Assembly: GCF_003856495.1 (NCBI RefSeq)
Contig: NZ_CP034118.1
Coordinates: forward strand, 476,001-540,000
DNA from: Staphylospora marina
Lineage (GTDB): Bacteria; Bacillota; Bacilli; Thermoactinomycetales; Thermoactinomycetaceae
Length of the DNA: 64,000 nt
Direction: 5' to 3'
The first letter of the stretch is position 1; every line of letters starts with the position of its first letter. Under the pieces are notes generated by a model. It made no database searches, was not told the origin of the DNA, and saw only the letters and a program-made list of their open reading frames with translations. Made by a program: the position numbers and the translations under genes. Shown here piece by piece: positions 24,978 to 33,874 of this stretch.

Positions 24978-26066
24978 ATGGACAGGTACTATCTGGCCGG
25001 AGACTGGAACAGAACCCCGACTCTTCAGCGGTTTAAAGAGCAAATGAAACAGCGGCTGGAAGCGACCGGCTACGTGCCCGGCGATGAAAGCGGCGAAGAC
25101 ATCCGCATCGTGCTGAACGCGGTGGATCCGGACCATCCCCGTCATTTCCGGCGGAAAGGGAAGGGCACGTTCGTGGTGACGGTGGCTGAATCGGACCGGC
25201 CGATGGGTCATGTGCTGCGGACCGCGTATCCGGTACTGGTGCGTTCGTTGGGCAATTTGCTGATCTGGCTGGACCGGTCGGCCGATCCCGCCAACATGTG
25301 GTTTGTCACGCTTGAGCAGGGATGTTATTCCATTCCGGAAGATCCGGCCGACGGGGCCTGTTTCGACAAAGTGTTTGAGCGTCTTCTCCCCTTGGCGACC
25401 TCCCGGTTGGTCATCGACAACATTTTCGAACCGGATTTGCCGGAACATCTCCACCACGGGGATGATGCCACCCGAAGTTTGTCGGAGGCCGGCAAAAAAC
25501 TGGATCGGATGAATTTGCTGCCGGCTCCTTTTCCGATCGAGGAACTCCTTTCTCCCCGGGAGCTCCGTCACATCAAGCGGCTTTACGGGATCGGCGGCCT
25601 CAGTTACGGCAATTTGAGTGTCCGGCAGGAAGGGAATCGCTTCTGGATGAGTGCCAGCGGAGTGAACAAGGCCGATCTGCGGGAGATCGGAAGGGACATT
25701 TTGCTCATCAAGGATTTCGATGAAGAAAAAGCCGCCATGAGAATCAGCGTTCCTCCCCATGTGGAACCGAAGCGGGCCTCCGTGGATGCAATCGAACACT
25801 GGATGATTTACACGGAGCATCCGGAAGTGGGGGCCATCGTGCACATTCATGCCTGGATGGAGGGAGTCCGGTCCACGGAGATCAACTATCCCTGCGGGAC
25901 GGTTCAACTGGCGGAAGCGGTGGCCGATCTCGTCCGGCAAGCGGATGACCCCGCCGCGGCGGTGGTGGGACTCAAAAACCACGGGCTTACCATCACGGGT
26001 CGGAACCTCGAAGACATTTTCCAAAGAATCGAAGGAAAGATCATTCCCCAGGTTCCGATGAACTGA
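24978..26066 (+). CDS. Class II aldolase/adducin-domain protein with N-terminal extension
   Basis: 362 residues. The C-terminal half (from about residue 185) is a class II aldolase/adducin domain: GLSYGNLSVR, FWMSASGVNK, the metal ligands in VGAIVHIHAWM (HxH) and the third histidine in LKNHGLTITG. The N-terminal 180 residues are not part of that domain; they contain strands such as IRIVLNAVDPDHPRH and TFVVTVAESDRP and I do not recognise them. It may bind sugar phosphates or related aldols. The start follows AAGGAGGGAGATCCTC. The next gene starts 15 bases after the stop. Confidence 0.75.
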   Translation: MDRYYLAGDWNRTPTLQRFKEQMKQRLEATGYVPGDESGEDIRIVLNAVDPDHPRHFRRKGKGTFVVTVAESDRPMGHVLRTAYPVLVRSLGNLLIWLDRSADPANMWFVTLEQGCYSIPEDPADGACFDKVFERLLPLATSRLVIDNIFEPDLPEHLHHGDDATRSLSEAGKKLDRMNLLPAPFPIEELLSPRELRHIKRLYGIGGLSYGNLSVRQEGNRFWMSASGVNKADLREIGRDILLIKDFDEEKAAMRISVPPHVEPKRASVDAIEHWMIYTEHPEVGAIVHIHAWMEGVRSTEINYPCGTVQLAEAVADLVRQADDPAAAVVGLKNHGLTITGRNLEDIFQRIEGKIIPQVPMN

Positions 26067-26080
26067 AGAGGTCATCCCCC

Positions 26081-26872
26081 ATGAAACAGCGAATCGTATT
26101 GGTGACCGGTGCATCCAGCGGCATCGGAACGGAATTGGTCCGGCTTTTGGCCGCAAGAGGAGATGTTCCCGTCATGGCGGCGCGGAAGATCGAGGTGCTG
26201 GAGGAACTCAGACGGGAGATCGGGACGGGGCTTGTCTTCCGCTGTGACGTGACCGACGGCGAACAAGTGTCCCGATTGATCCGGGAAACGGCAGGCCGCC
26301 TGGGCAGGATCGACGTGTTGGTGAACAATGCCGGGTTCGGTAAATTCGGGGGGCTCTTGGATGTGCCGATGGATGAGTACCGGGCGATGATGGAGGTCAA
26401 TTATCTGGGAGCCGTACGGACGACGATGCAGGTGATTCCCGTCATGCTGAAGCAGGGTGGAGGCAGGATCATCAACATTGCGTCGGTGGCCGGACTCACG
26501 GGCATCCCCAATCTGGCGGGTTATGTGGCCAGCAAATACGCTCTGATCGGTTTTTCCGAATCGGTCCACATGGAGTACGCGCCGCGAATCCGGGTTGGCG
26601 TGTTGTGTCCGGGACCGGTGGACACTCCGTTTTTCGGAGACGATCATCCGCGCGATCTGTTTCCGGGGGTTGTTTATCGGCAAATGCTTGATGCCCGCAC
26701 CGTTGCCGAAGAAGCGATGAAACTGATGGATCGCCCCCGTTTTCGCGTGATTCCCTCCGGCATTCGCTGGGCATTCCGCATTCGCGGATGGTTTCCCGCT
26801 CTCAGCCGGGCGGTGACGGGGAGGTTGTACCGTCCGTTGCTGAACAAAGGCGGCATCAGGTCACAAGTTTGA
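26081..26872 (+). CDS. Short-chain dehydrogenase/reductase
   Basis: 263 residues, classical SDR. NAD(P) motif TGASSGIG near residue 9, NNAG in VLVNNAGFGKFGG, catalytic Ser in INIASVAGLTG and Tyr-Lys in GYVASKYALIGF. The arginine after the first strand (MAARKIEVLEEL) suggests NADPH use. The extended C-terminus with hydrophobic-basic RIRGWFPALSRAVTGRLYRPLL is typical of YqjQ/DltE-like SDRs that may touch the membrane. It lies in a run with the aldolase-like and lipid-kinase genes. Confidence 0.85.
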   Translation: MKQRIVLVTGASSGIGTELVRLLAARGDVPVMAARKIEVLEELRREIGTGLVFRCDVTDGEQVSRLIRETAGRLGRIDVLVNNAGFGKFGGLLDVPMDEYRAMMEVNYLGAVRTTMQVIPVMLKQGGGRIINIASVAGLTGIPNLAGYVASKYALIGFSESVHMEYAPRIRVGVLCPGPVDTPFFGDDHPRDLFPGVVYRQMLDARTVAEEAMKLMDRPRFRVIPSGIRWAFRIRGWFPALSRAVTGRLYRPLLNKGGIRSQV

Positions 26873-26891
26873 ACATCGGGGTGGGAGAGGC

Positions 26892-27764
26892 GTGTATCTG
26901 TTTGTCGTCAATCCGGCTTCGGGCCATGGCCTGGGGCATCAAACGTGGCAATTCACGGAAAAACTGTTGCGTGGACAAGAAGTCTCCCATCGGGTGATTT
27001 TCACGACACAGGGAGACCCTGTCGGGGACAGGTTGAAACGGATGTTGGATCAACTGGCACCCAAAGCCGTGGTCGTGGTGGGCGGAGACGGAACGGTGAA
27101 CGAGGTGGGGGGGATCCTCGCGGGCAGCTCCGTTCCCTTGGGGCTGATTCCGGCCGGCCGTGGTAATGATTTTGCCCTTGCCCACCGGATTCCGCTTCAT
27201 CCCGAACAGGCACTGAAACGGATTCTGGAAGACAGGCCGGTCTGGCAGGACACGGCGGATCTCGGATTCCGGAAGATGATCGGATTCATGGGAGCGGGAT
27301 TTGACGCCGTTGTGGCGGACACGGTCAACCGGAACCGCCCCAATCGCTGGTTGGGAAGGCTTACATACGGCCTGGAGGCGATCAAGGCACTGCGCGGTTT
27401 CAGGCCGCATCGGCTGGAACTGACGGTGGACGGGGAAAAACAAGAACATGACGGCGTTTGGTTGGTGGCGGTCACCAACATCCCCAATTATGCGGGCGGA
27501 ATGAAGATTTGCCCGGGAGCGGTGCCGGATGACGGAAAGCTGGACATCTGCCTGGTGAAGGACCTGGCGGCTTCCCGGTTCTTGCGTGTGTTCCCCAAGG
27601 TGTACGGCGGCAAGCATGCGGGAGATCCTTCCGTGCATTTTCTGAGGGGAACGGACATCCACATCCATTCAGAAGAACCCGTGATGTTGCACGTGGACGG
27701 AGAGGTTGTCGGGCGCGTTCCCGTGCGGATCCGGGTTCAGCCCAAATCCCTGATGGTGCTTTGA
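26892..27764 (+). CDS. Diacylglycerol/lipid kinase family protein (YegS/DagK-like)
   Basis: 290 residues. The catalytic-domain motifs are LFVVNPASGHG at the N-terminus, VVVGGDGTVNEV (about 58-70, the nucleotide-binding GGDGT), LIPAGRGNDFA and GFMGAGFDAVVAD. The second domain ends with HVDGEVVGRVPVRI as in DgkB/YegS/BmrU proteins. It phosphorylates a lipid alcohol, with substrate not decided by sequence. The GTG start at 26892 follows GGGAGAGG. A bidirectional terminator follows. Confidence 0.88.
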   Translation: MYLFVVNPASGHGLGHQTWQFTEKLLRGQEVSHRVIFTTQGDPVGDRLKRMLDQLAPKAVVVVGGDGTVNEVGGILAGSSVPLGLIPAGRGNDFALAHRIPLHPEQALKRILEDRPVWQDTADLGFRKMIGFMGAGFDAVVADTVNRNRPNRWLGRLTYGLEAIKALRGFRPHRLELTVDGEKQEHDGVWLVAVTNIPNYAGGMKICPGAVPDDGKLDICLVKDLAASRFLRVFPKVYGGKHAGDPSVHFLRGTDIHIHSEEPVMLHVDGEVVGRVPVRIRVQPKSLMVL

Positions 27765-27810
27765 AAAAACCCCCGGCGGCGTTCGTGAACATGCCGCGCG
27801 GGGGCTTTTT
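27764..27810. terminator. Bidirectional terminator between lipid kinase and cobalamin-binding-like gene
   Basis: A6 and CCCCCGGCGGC pair, with one bulge, with GCCGCGCGGGGG and T5. Confidence 0.85.
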
Positions 27811-27811
27811 G

Positions 27812-28630
27812 TCACAAATGGTTGGAGGCGTAGGGATCGTCCGGAACCACCGGACGAAACCGGTCCGGATACAGAAGATGGGCCAGATGTTTCAAGCCCG
27901 TGAGCAGGCGGGGAGAAGGCCGGCAATACCAGCCTTCTTCGAGGATGTGCACACGGGATTCTTCGGCGAAGGGTTCACCCTGCCAAGCCGGTCTGGACGT
28001 GATCAGGGACGGTTTGACCCGATGGCTCGGAACCCCGGTCCACACCGCAAGGACCCGGTCCGGCCTCCGGCGCTTCACTTCTTCCCAGTCGGTACGGACG
28101 CTGCCTGAAGGTTCGTCTTCGAACACATTGACGGCACCTGCCAATCGGCTCAGTTCCGTCAACCAGTTGCGTCCCCCCGGCGTAAACACCGGTTTGGGCC
28201 ACCATTCCCAGTACAACCGGACGGGAGCGGGATTCTTCGGAATGCGTGAAGCCACGGAACGGACCTCTTCCAGGAAACGACGGGCCTCTTCCTTTCCGCG
28301 ATCCGGCATCCCCAATTCCGCTCCCAGGCGGCCGAGGTCTTCGGCGATGTCGGCGAATGTTGTCGGGTTGAGCACCACGTGCGGGATCTTTTCGCGTTCC
28401 AGTCGTTCCACGTTCTTTTCCATGCCGGGGACGCTCAGGGAGGCGATGACCAGATCGGGTTTCAATGCTTTCACCTTGTCCATGTCAATGTCAAGATCCG
28501 GACCGACACGGGGAAGGTGACCCAGACCGACGGGCCAGTCGGACCAGTCATCCAGACCGACAAGCTTGTCGGCGGCACCGAGAAACCAGATCAATTCGGT
28601 ATTGCTGGGGCAAATGGAAATGATGCGCAT
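27812..28630 (-). CDS. Cobalamin/iron-type substrate-binding-fold protein without signal peptide
   Basis: 272 residues of the BtuF/FhuD (periplasmic-binding class III) fold: it opens RIISICPSNTELIWFLGAADKLVGLDDW, seen here in parts (ISICPSNTELIWFLGA, then LVGLDDWSDWP), the middle strand LKPDLVIASLSVPGME, and EWWPKPVFTPGGRNWL. No lipobox or signal is seen at the N-terminus, so it may act in the cytosol or be mis-anchored. ATG 28630 follows GGAGGGATTGACC. It is 14 bases downstream of yuiD on the same strand. Confidence 0.75.
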   Translation of the reverse strand: MRIISICPSNTELIWFLGAADKLVGLDDWSDWPVGLGHLPRVGPDLDIDMDKVKALKPDLVIASLSVPGMEKNVERLEREKIPHVVLNPTTFADIAEDLGRLGAELGMPDRGKEEARRFLEEVRSVASRIPKNPAPVRLYWEWWPKPVFTPGGRNWLTELSRLAGAVNVFEDEPSGSVRTDWEEVKRRRPDRVLAVWTGVPSHRVKPSLITSRPAWQGEPFAEESRVHILEEGWYCRPSPRLLTGLKHLAHLLYPDRFRPVVPDDPYASNHL

Positions 28631-28644
28631 GGTCAATCCCTCCG

Positions 28645-29127
28645 TCAACCCCAGAGCCAATACATGACGAGTGCGACGGCGATGCCGAACCAGGCGCCCG
28701 TAAACACTTCAATCGGCTGATGACCGAGAATTTCCTTCAGTCTCGTACCCGTCTCTCTGGGAGAAAAATCCTTGATGTGGCGCAGTTCCCCGAGCAATGC
28801 CGCAAAATCGTCCACCAGCTGATTCAGCACGCGTGCCTGCATGCCGGCATGACGACGTACACCGGTGGCATCGTACATCACGATGATCGCCAACACGCTG
28901 CTGACGGCGAAAGCGGCGGAATCCCATCCGCGATACAGTCCCACGGCCACCGCCAACGAAGACACGGCGGACGTATGAGCACTCGGCATACCGCCTGAAC
29001 TGAGCAGCCAGTTCCAGTCCCAGCTGCGGGTGACGATGAAATTCCAAAGCACTTTCAGAATCTGTGCCAGCAGGATGGCCGTCAGTGATGTCCATAGCGG
29101 AAAATTGACGAGAAGCTGATGCAGCAT
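28645..29127 (-). CDS. yuiD: YuiD, divergent PAP2-family membrane protein
   Basis: 160 residues. The motif SSGGMPSAHTSAVSSLA is the divergent PAP2 (acid phosphatase/VanZ-like) signature, followed by the membrane helix AFAVSSVLAIIVMYDATGVRRHAG and HQPIEVFTGAWFG near the C-terminus. Four to five hydrophobic helices are visible. A lipid phosphatase-like role is expected from the family. B. subtilis YuiD lies in the same cluster as yuiA and yuiB. The start is preceded by AAAGGGTG. Confidence 0.88.
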   Translation of the reverse strand: MLHQLLVNFPLWTSLTAILLAQILKVLWNFIVTRSWDWNWLLSSGGMPSAHTSAVSSLAVAVGLYRGWDSAAFAVSSVLAIIVMYDATGVRRHAGMQARVLNQLVDDFAALLGELRHIKDFSPRETGTRLKEILGHQPIEVFTGAWFGIAVALVMYWLWG

Positions 29128-29658
29128 GCGAACAGGTCACCCTTTCGTGGGGGCTTGGGTCAGCGACCCGAACGGCCTCTCCATGCCAGAGCCATTCATC
29201 CGGTTCAGTGAAACTATTTCATTATATCGCATCAACCGAACCTTTTTAAACGGGGGTTCTCATGTCTCCTGAAAAAAGATCGGGAACGTCAAGTAAAATC
29301 CTGTGAAATTTATGGGTCATTTCATAGAAAAAAATCTATGAAATCAGTATACTATTCTTACAAGAGATCTGAACATGTTCACCGTCTGAACGGATCCTCC
29401 GACATGCGTTGAAGCGCTTTCCGGAAAATCGGAACGATCCGTGAATCTTCATGTCTCCGTGCACCTTCTCAAGAATGTGATTCGCATGATGAAATCATTT
29501 TATTCCGGCCGGAAGGATTATCCAGACCGGGATCGAAACACAACAGGGGATTGTCAGCGGATGAACCAAGAGGTATTTATCAGAATAATGGAACAACTAA
29601 TTCTAATTTTGTAGGATTTTATTATATCGAATAAGTATCAGATGTGGAGGAAGGGTTC
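29128..29658. other. AT-rich intergenic region with a large operator-like palindrome
   Basis: No convincing gene over about 530 bases. At 29319-29344 the arms ATTTCATAGA and TCTATGAAAT (10 bp, perfect) enclose A6; a TATACT follows at 29348-29353. A 42-codon frame from ATG 29486 lacks a ribosome site. An AT-rich stretch at 29590-29640 precedes the next gene and probably holds its promoter. Confidence 0.5.
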
Positions 29659-29925
29659 ATGTGGGATCATTTGCCGGAATCATTGCCCATCATTCATGAT
29701 CTCGAGTGCCCGGAATGCGGGACACGGTTCAGATTGCGCGACGATACTCCCGTCAAAGACAAGGTCGTCTGTCCGGGATGCGGAAGGCGCAGACCGTATG
29801 GGGAATGTGTCACGCATGAAGCATTGATGCACGAATTGTCGATCGCCGCCCGAAAATTGGCCAAAGCGGTGTTTCAATCCAAGAACGAATCGGGAAAAAA
29901 CGGACCTTCCGAAGAAGAGGACTGA
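29659..29925 (+). CDS. Small zinc-ribbon protein
   Basis: 88 residues. A single zinc ribbon is formed by LECPECGTRFRL and VVCPGCGRRRPYG in the first half; the second half is a charged helix (HELSIAARKLAKAVFQSKNE) and an acidic tail. Function unknown. The ATG at 29659 follows GGAGGAAGGG; an in-frame GTG at 29644 overlaps that signal and is less likely. Its 3' end overlaps the terminator of the convergent gene. Confidence 0.7.
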   Translation: MWDHLPESLPIIHDLECPECGTRFRLRDDTPVKDKVVCPGCGRRRPYGECVTHEALMHELSIAARKLAKAVFQSKNESGKNGPSEEED

Positions 29926-29943
29926 AGTGCTCCGGAAGGTCCG
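29901..29943 (-). terminator. Terminator of the gene at 29966, minus strand
   Basis: Perfect 11-bp arms CGGACCTTCCG (29901-29911) and complement (29933-29943); on the minus strand the stem is followed by T6. It overlaps the last codons of the plus-strand zinc-ribbon gene. Confidence 0.75.
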
Positions 29944-29965
29944 AAGAGACGTTTCACGGATTTCG

Positions 29966-30295
29966 TTACGGACATGGCAGGCTTTTTGCGGCGGGAAGCC
30001 GGGACATGGCCAGGACTTCCGCTTTGTCCGGGGCTTCATGAACCACTTCCAGCACGTGTTTGAGAACGAGATAGGCCGAAAAAGGGTCCGCGAGATAATT
30101 TTCCGTATAACACAGACGGGTCTCGGGACAGAGGAAGAAGGCCCCGATTTCCTCCAGTTTGCGGATTTTTTCCTTGACGGATGCGAGGATCTCGGGGTTG
30201 TCACTGGAAAGAGTGCCTTCCCGCCAGATCAGGGTGACGGGTTCGTAGAGCCATCCCTTGATCACAAATTCCCGGGCGTCTTCCGATTTCGGCAT
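29966..30295 (-). CDS. Hypothetical protein
   Basis: 109 residues, not recognised. Soluble, with the segments FVIKGWLYEPVTLIWREGTL, then a helical KEKIRKLEEIGAFFLCPET, and YLADPFSAYLVLKHVLEVV. One proline-rich end (AAKSLPCP). ATG 30295 follows GGAGGGAG and seven extra upstream codons lack a signal. The terminator at 29901-29943 ends it. A conserved hypothetical of Thermoactinomycetaceae seems likely, with no function to offer. Confidence 0.65.
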   Translation of the reverse strand: MPKSEDAREFVIKGWLYEPVTLIWREGTLSSDNPEILASVKEKIRKLEEIGAFFLCPETRLCYTENYLADPFSAYLVLKHVLEVVHEAPDKAEVLAMSRLPAAKSLPCP

Positions 30296-30438
30296 GAAGT
30301 TCTCCCTCCGTTCCATCTGCTGTCACGATCGGTCCGTTTCCAAGCTGAATTCGATTTCTCCGATCTGTTTCCTTCCGGATTATTTTATACCAAAATGAAA
30401 TGCCTGAAAATACGGGCAATGCATGAGGGGGTTTGGTG

Positions 30439-30444
30439 TATAAT
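30439..30444 (+). promoter_or_regulatory. Candidate -10 of the Uma2 gene
   Basis: TATAAT preceded directly by TG, 22 bases before the GTG start; no clear -35 hexamer at the right distance. Confidence 0.4.
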
Positions 30445-30466
30445 GTCCATACAGGGAGGTGACACC

Positions 30467-31057
30467 GTGAAAGCCCCCACGTTTCACGAAGGAATCAAAT
30501 ACTCGTACCGCGATTATTTGCAATGGGACGATGAGCAGAGTTGGGAGATCATTGACGGTGTCCCGCACAACATGGCTCCGGCCCCCTCATCCAAGCACCA
30601 GGAAGTTCTGGGCAACGTGTTTGCTCTGTTTCATCAGTATTTGAAAGGAAAACGGTGCAAGGTCTACATCGCTCCGTTTGAAGTGCGACTGTCTGAATCG
30701 GGTTTGGATGAAGAGACCTTCAACATCGTGCAGCCGGACCTCACCGTGGTGTGCGACCGGAAAAAAATCGACGAACGGGGATGCAACGGCACCCCCGATC
30801 TGATCGTGGAAGTCTTGTCGCCGGGCATGGCGGCCAAACGGGACAAGATCGTCAAATTCGAACTGTATGAGAGATTCGGCGTGAAGGAATATTGGATTGT
30901 CGATCCGTATCATGAAAACGTGGAAGTGTTTCTGCTGGAGGAAGGAAAGTTCGGGAACCGGCAAGTGTATGTCAAGGGGGATGTGTTTGCCGTTTCCCTG
31001 TTCGGGGATCTGCTCATCGATCTGAATGCCGTCTTTCAGGAGGAGTCTTTCGAATGA
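30467..31057 (+). CDS. Uma2-family (DUF820) restriction-endonuclease-fold protein
   Basis: 196 residues. The PD-(D/E)xK-type core is visible as IVQPDLTVV, TPDLIVEVLSPG and RDKIVKFELYERFGVKEYWIVDP, the pattern of Uma2 nuclease-like proteins. The early segment EIIDGVPHNMAPAPSSKHQ is also family-typical. Uma2 genes are abundant in some Bacillales and cyanobacteria and their role is unclear. GTG 30467 follows AGGGAGGTGACACC. The terminator overlaps the stop codon. Confidence 0.88.
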   Translation: MKAPTFHEGIKYSYRDYLQWDDEQSWEIIDGVPHNMAPAPSSKHQEVLGNVFALFHQYLKGKRCKVYIAPFEVRLSESGLDEETFNIVQPDLTVVCDRKKIDERGCNGTPDLIVEVLSPGMAAKRDKIVKFELYERFGVKEYWIVDPYHENVEVFLLEEGKFGNRQVYVKGDVFAVSLFGDLLIDLNAVFQEESFE

Positions 31058-31080
31058 TCATTCGAAGGACTGTTTTTTTT
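31044..31080 (+). terminator. Terminator of the Uma2 gene
   Basis: A 14-bp stem (one G-T pair) centred on 31057-31058 and a T8 run at 31073-31080; it overlaps the last codons. Confidence 0.9.
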
Positions 31081-31088
31081 GCGGAGAG

Positions 31089-32378
31089 TCATCCTCTCTT
31101 CACCACCTGGAAGTTTTCTCCGATCAACAGCCAGTTTTGCGGAAAGGAAAGTCCCAATTTCCAGTAACTGATTCCGCGCAAGCCCATTCTCTTGACCAGA
31201 TCAAATTTTGCCTGGATGGACCGGGCATCTTCAAACCAGACCTGGTGGGATCGTCCCCGGTCGTCGGTATAGCGAAAGTGGGGAGCTTGCGCCCGTGTGT
31301 CATATTGGATCGCGGCGCCTTCCCGCGCGGCGATGCGGATCGCTTCCTGCGGGCTGACGGCGCGGGCGGGAGGATTTCCGGGACGGAAAGGAAGCGTCCA
31401 ATCGTATCCGTACAAATTTTGTCCCATCATGATCTTGTTTCTCGGGATTTCGGTGACCGCGTAATCCAGCACCCGGCGGACTTCGTTGATCGGCGAGACC
31501 GGCAAGGGCGGACCGCCGCTGTATCCCCATTCGTAGGTCATCAGGACGACGAAGTCAACGATTTGACCATGTGCCCGGTAATCATGGGCTTCATACCACT
31601 GACCGCGCTGGGTGCGCGACGTTTTCGGGGCGAGAGCGGTGGAGATGAGCAGTCCTTCCGCATGCAGCCGGTCCCGGGCTCTTCGCAAAAACCGGTTGTA
31701 CGCTTCCCGGTCTTCCGGGGGCAAAAATTCGAAGTCGAAATGCACGTCCCGGAACCCGATCTGCCGCGCCGTGGAAACAATCTCATTGAGCAACCGGGTT
31801 TGCACGTTTTCATCGGTGACGAGGATGTGACCCAGCTCGTCACTGAACCGGTCCCCTTCCAGATTGGTCACCACCATCATGAGGGAGGCCCGGTTCTGCC
31901 GGGCGATGTTCGGAAAATCGTCCAGCGGAGGTGCCTGAAGCGTACCGTCCCGACGTGCCCGGTAGCTGAAGGGAGCCAGATAGGTCAGGGAAGGGGCCGC
32001 TTCCCGGGCATCGGCCACCAGTCTTTCGGGAACTTCTCTGCCCAAAGGTTCCACGTACGCGTTGATCTCGGCAGTTCGCCGGGGAGCGGACGGGATGAAC
32101 AGGCGCATCCCCGGAGTCAGCAAAGCATTCAGCGGGATCCGGTTCGCCTCCGCGATCCTGAGCACCGGGATTCCGAATCTGCGGGCAATGGTCGTCAGCG
32201 TATCTCCGCGTCGAACCCAGTAATAACGGCCCTGAATCGGGATCACCAGTGCCTGCCCCGGAACGAGGCGCGACGGATCGGGAATCCGATTGGCACGGAC
32301 CACTGCCTCGACCGTGGTCGAATAGGCGGCCGCGATCCCGGTCAGTGTCTGGCCGGGACTTACCACGTGAATCTGCAT
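31089..32378 (-). CDS. SleL/YaaH-type spore germination enzyme (two LysM + GH18)
   Basis: 429 residues. Two N-terminal LysM domains: IHVVSPGQTLTGIAAAYSTT (residues 2-45) and YYWVRRGDTLTTIARRFGI (about 52-95), which bind peptidoglycan. The GH18 domain follows, with catalytic VHFDFEFLPP (DxxDxE-like, the glutamate being the acid) and LMTYEWGYSGGPP. This is the build of SleL/YaaH N-acetylglucosaminidases that degrade spore cortex fragments on germination. Start at ATG 32378 or 32381 after GGAGGATGC. Divergent from the AlaX gene. Confidence 0.9.
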   Translation of the reverse strand: MQIHVVSPGQTLTGIAAAYSTTVEAVVRANRIPDPSRLVPGQALVIPIQGRYYWVRRGDTLTTIARRFGIPVLRIAEANRIPLNALLTPGMRLFIPSAPRRTAEINAYVEPLGREVPERLVADAREAAPSLTYLAPFSYRARRDGTLQAPPLDDFPNIARQNRASLMMVVTNLEGDRFSDELGHILVTDENVQTRLLNEIVSTARQIGFRDVHFDFEFLPPEDREAYNRFLRRARDRLHAEGLLISTALAPKTSRTQRGQWYEAHDYRAHGQIVDFVVLMTYEWGYSGGPPLPVSPINEVRRVLDYAVTEIPRNKIMMGQNLYGYDWTLPFRPGNPPARAVSPQEAIRIAAREGAAIQYDTRAQAPHFRYTDDRGRSHQVWFEDARSIQAKFDLVKRMGLRGISYWKLGLSFPQNWLLIGENFQVVKRG

Positions 32379-32466
32379 CATGCATCCTCCGTTTCGGGAT
32401 TTATTGATGATGTATATGTCGGCGGGAAAAAACGTATGTGAAGCGGGGGATGCAGGAAAGGAACGG

Positions 32467-33690
32467 ATGAAAATGAACAAGGAAACTCCGCGCACGCGTC
32501 TTCTGTATTATGAAGATCCCCGTCAGATGCGTTTTTCGGCAACCGTTCTGAAAAGGGGAGAGGTCGGGGGTCAACCGGCGGTGGTGCTGGACCGGACCGC
32601 CTTTTACCCGGAAGGAGGCGGACAACCGGCGGACCGCGGCGTGCTTGATGGCGTGAGGGTGTTGGATGTCCGCAGGGAAAGCGGTGACGTGTGGCATGTC
32701 CTGGAACGGGACATGCCCGCCGGACCGGGAGAGGAAGTCACGGGGATGGTGGATTGGGAGCGGCGCTTTGATTTCATGCAGCAGCATCACGGCCAACATC
32801 TGTTGTCCGCCGCGTTTGAAGACGTGTTGGGGGCGAAAACGCTCTCCGTGCACATGGGAGAGAAGACGTGCACGCTGGATGTGGACCGTCCGAATCTGAC
32901 GGAGAAAGAGGTGACCGACGTGCTGGAACGGGCCAATTTCATGGTCTGGTCCAACGTTCCGGTTCACGCGCGCTTTGTGGATGAGGAGGAGTTGAAGCGT
33001 CTTTCCCTGCGCAATCCTCCGAAAGTGTCGGGACCGGTGCGGATCGTGTCCGCGGGTGAGTTTGACCATTCTCCCTGTGGCGGAACTCATCCGCTCCGTA
33101 CCGGTGAGGTGGGCATGATCGTCATTTTGCGCCATGAACGGCACAAGCGGGGAACCCGGGTGGAATTTGTTTGCGGGAAGCGGGCGCTGACGGAATTCCT
33201 GCGAAGAAACGAACGGCTCCTGAGCGCATCCATGCTGACGGGAACCGGATGGGACATGCTTCCCGAACGCGTGCGTCAACTGCGCGCATCGGGAGAGGAA
33301 GCCAACAAGGCTTTGCGCAGGATGAAGGAAAGGCTGGCGGAACGGGAAGCGGACGAGCTGCTGCTGTCCGGCGAGCGGCTTTCCGGGGAAATTCCGCTTG
33401 TCTGTCGCGCTTGGGAACATCGACCGGTCGACGAATTGAAACGGATCGCCGAGCGCATTTCCGAGCGGGGAGGGGTCGCGCTGCTGGGGACGATGGAAGG
33501 AGACGCCGCCAAATTGGTGTTCGCCCGTGGCTCCCGACCCGATGTCAACATGTCTGACCTTCTGAAAGAATGCATCAAAATCGCCGGTGGAAAAGGAGGC
33601 GGGAGACCCCATCTCGCACAGGGGTCGGCTCCGAACCCTCAGCGGCTCGGGGACATGCTGGAGCATGCGAAACGCCGTCTGTCGCAATGA
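32467..33690 (+). CDS. AlaX-type alanyl-tRNA editing hydrolase with DHHA1 domain
   Basis: 407 residues. The editing domain has the zinc ligands in MQQHHGQHLLSAAF (HxxxH) and CGGTHPLRTGE (CxxxH), preceded by the FYPEGGGQPADRG motif. A coiled linker (NKALRRMKERLAEREADELL) leads to a DHHA1 domain ending KGGGRPHLAQGSA. This is the AlaX-L type that clears Ser-tRNA(Ala) or Gly-tRNA(Ala). ATG 32467 follows AGGAAAGGA; the open frame reaches 32380 without a signal. Confidence 0.9.
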   Translation: MKMNKETPRTRLLYYEDPRQMRFSATVLKRGEVGGQPAVVLDRTAFYPEGGGQPADRGVLDGVRVLDVRRESGDVWHVLERDMPAGPGEEVTGMVDWERRFDFMQQHHGQHLLSAAFEDVLGAKTLSVHMGEKTCTLDVDRPNLTEKEVTDVLERANFMVWSNVPVHARFVDEEELKRLSLRNPPKVSGPVRIVSAGEFDHSPCGGTHPLRTGEVGMIVILRHERHKRGTRVEFVCGKRALTEFLRRNERLLSASMLTGTGWDMLPERVRQLRASGEEANKALRRMKERLAEREADELLLSGERLSGEIPLVCRAWEHRPVDELKRIAERISERGGVALLGTMEGDAAKLVFARGSRPDVNMSDLLKECIKIAGGKGGGRPHLAQGSAPNPQRLGDMLEHAKRRLSQ

Positions 33691-33694
33691 AAAA

Positions 33695-33715
33695 CGCCCC
33701 GGGCAAACCGGGGCG
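33695..33715. terminator. Hairpin after the AlaX gene
   Basis: CGCCCCGG and complement with a five-base loop, directly after the stop. No T tract on the plus strand, so efficiency is uncertain; 33716-33874 holds a second GC-rich hairpin and no gene. Confidence 0.45.
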
Positions 33716-33874
33716 CGGGAGCCGGCATCATTCTCCGGAGCCGGCAGGAATCGGGAAGAATCCTTTCCCGAAGCCGAAGGAAAAATGCCGGATCATGGGT
33801 CATGCGTTCCTGCCGCATGACAGGATGTGACCGTTTTTCAGGAAACCGGCCGGGCTCGGGGCCGTTTGATCCGT

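Noticed and set aside
29486-29614. 42-codon frame in the gene-free region before the zinc-ribbon gene
   Set aside because: No Shine-Dalgarno sequence and no family resemblance; probably chance in AT-rich DNA.
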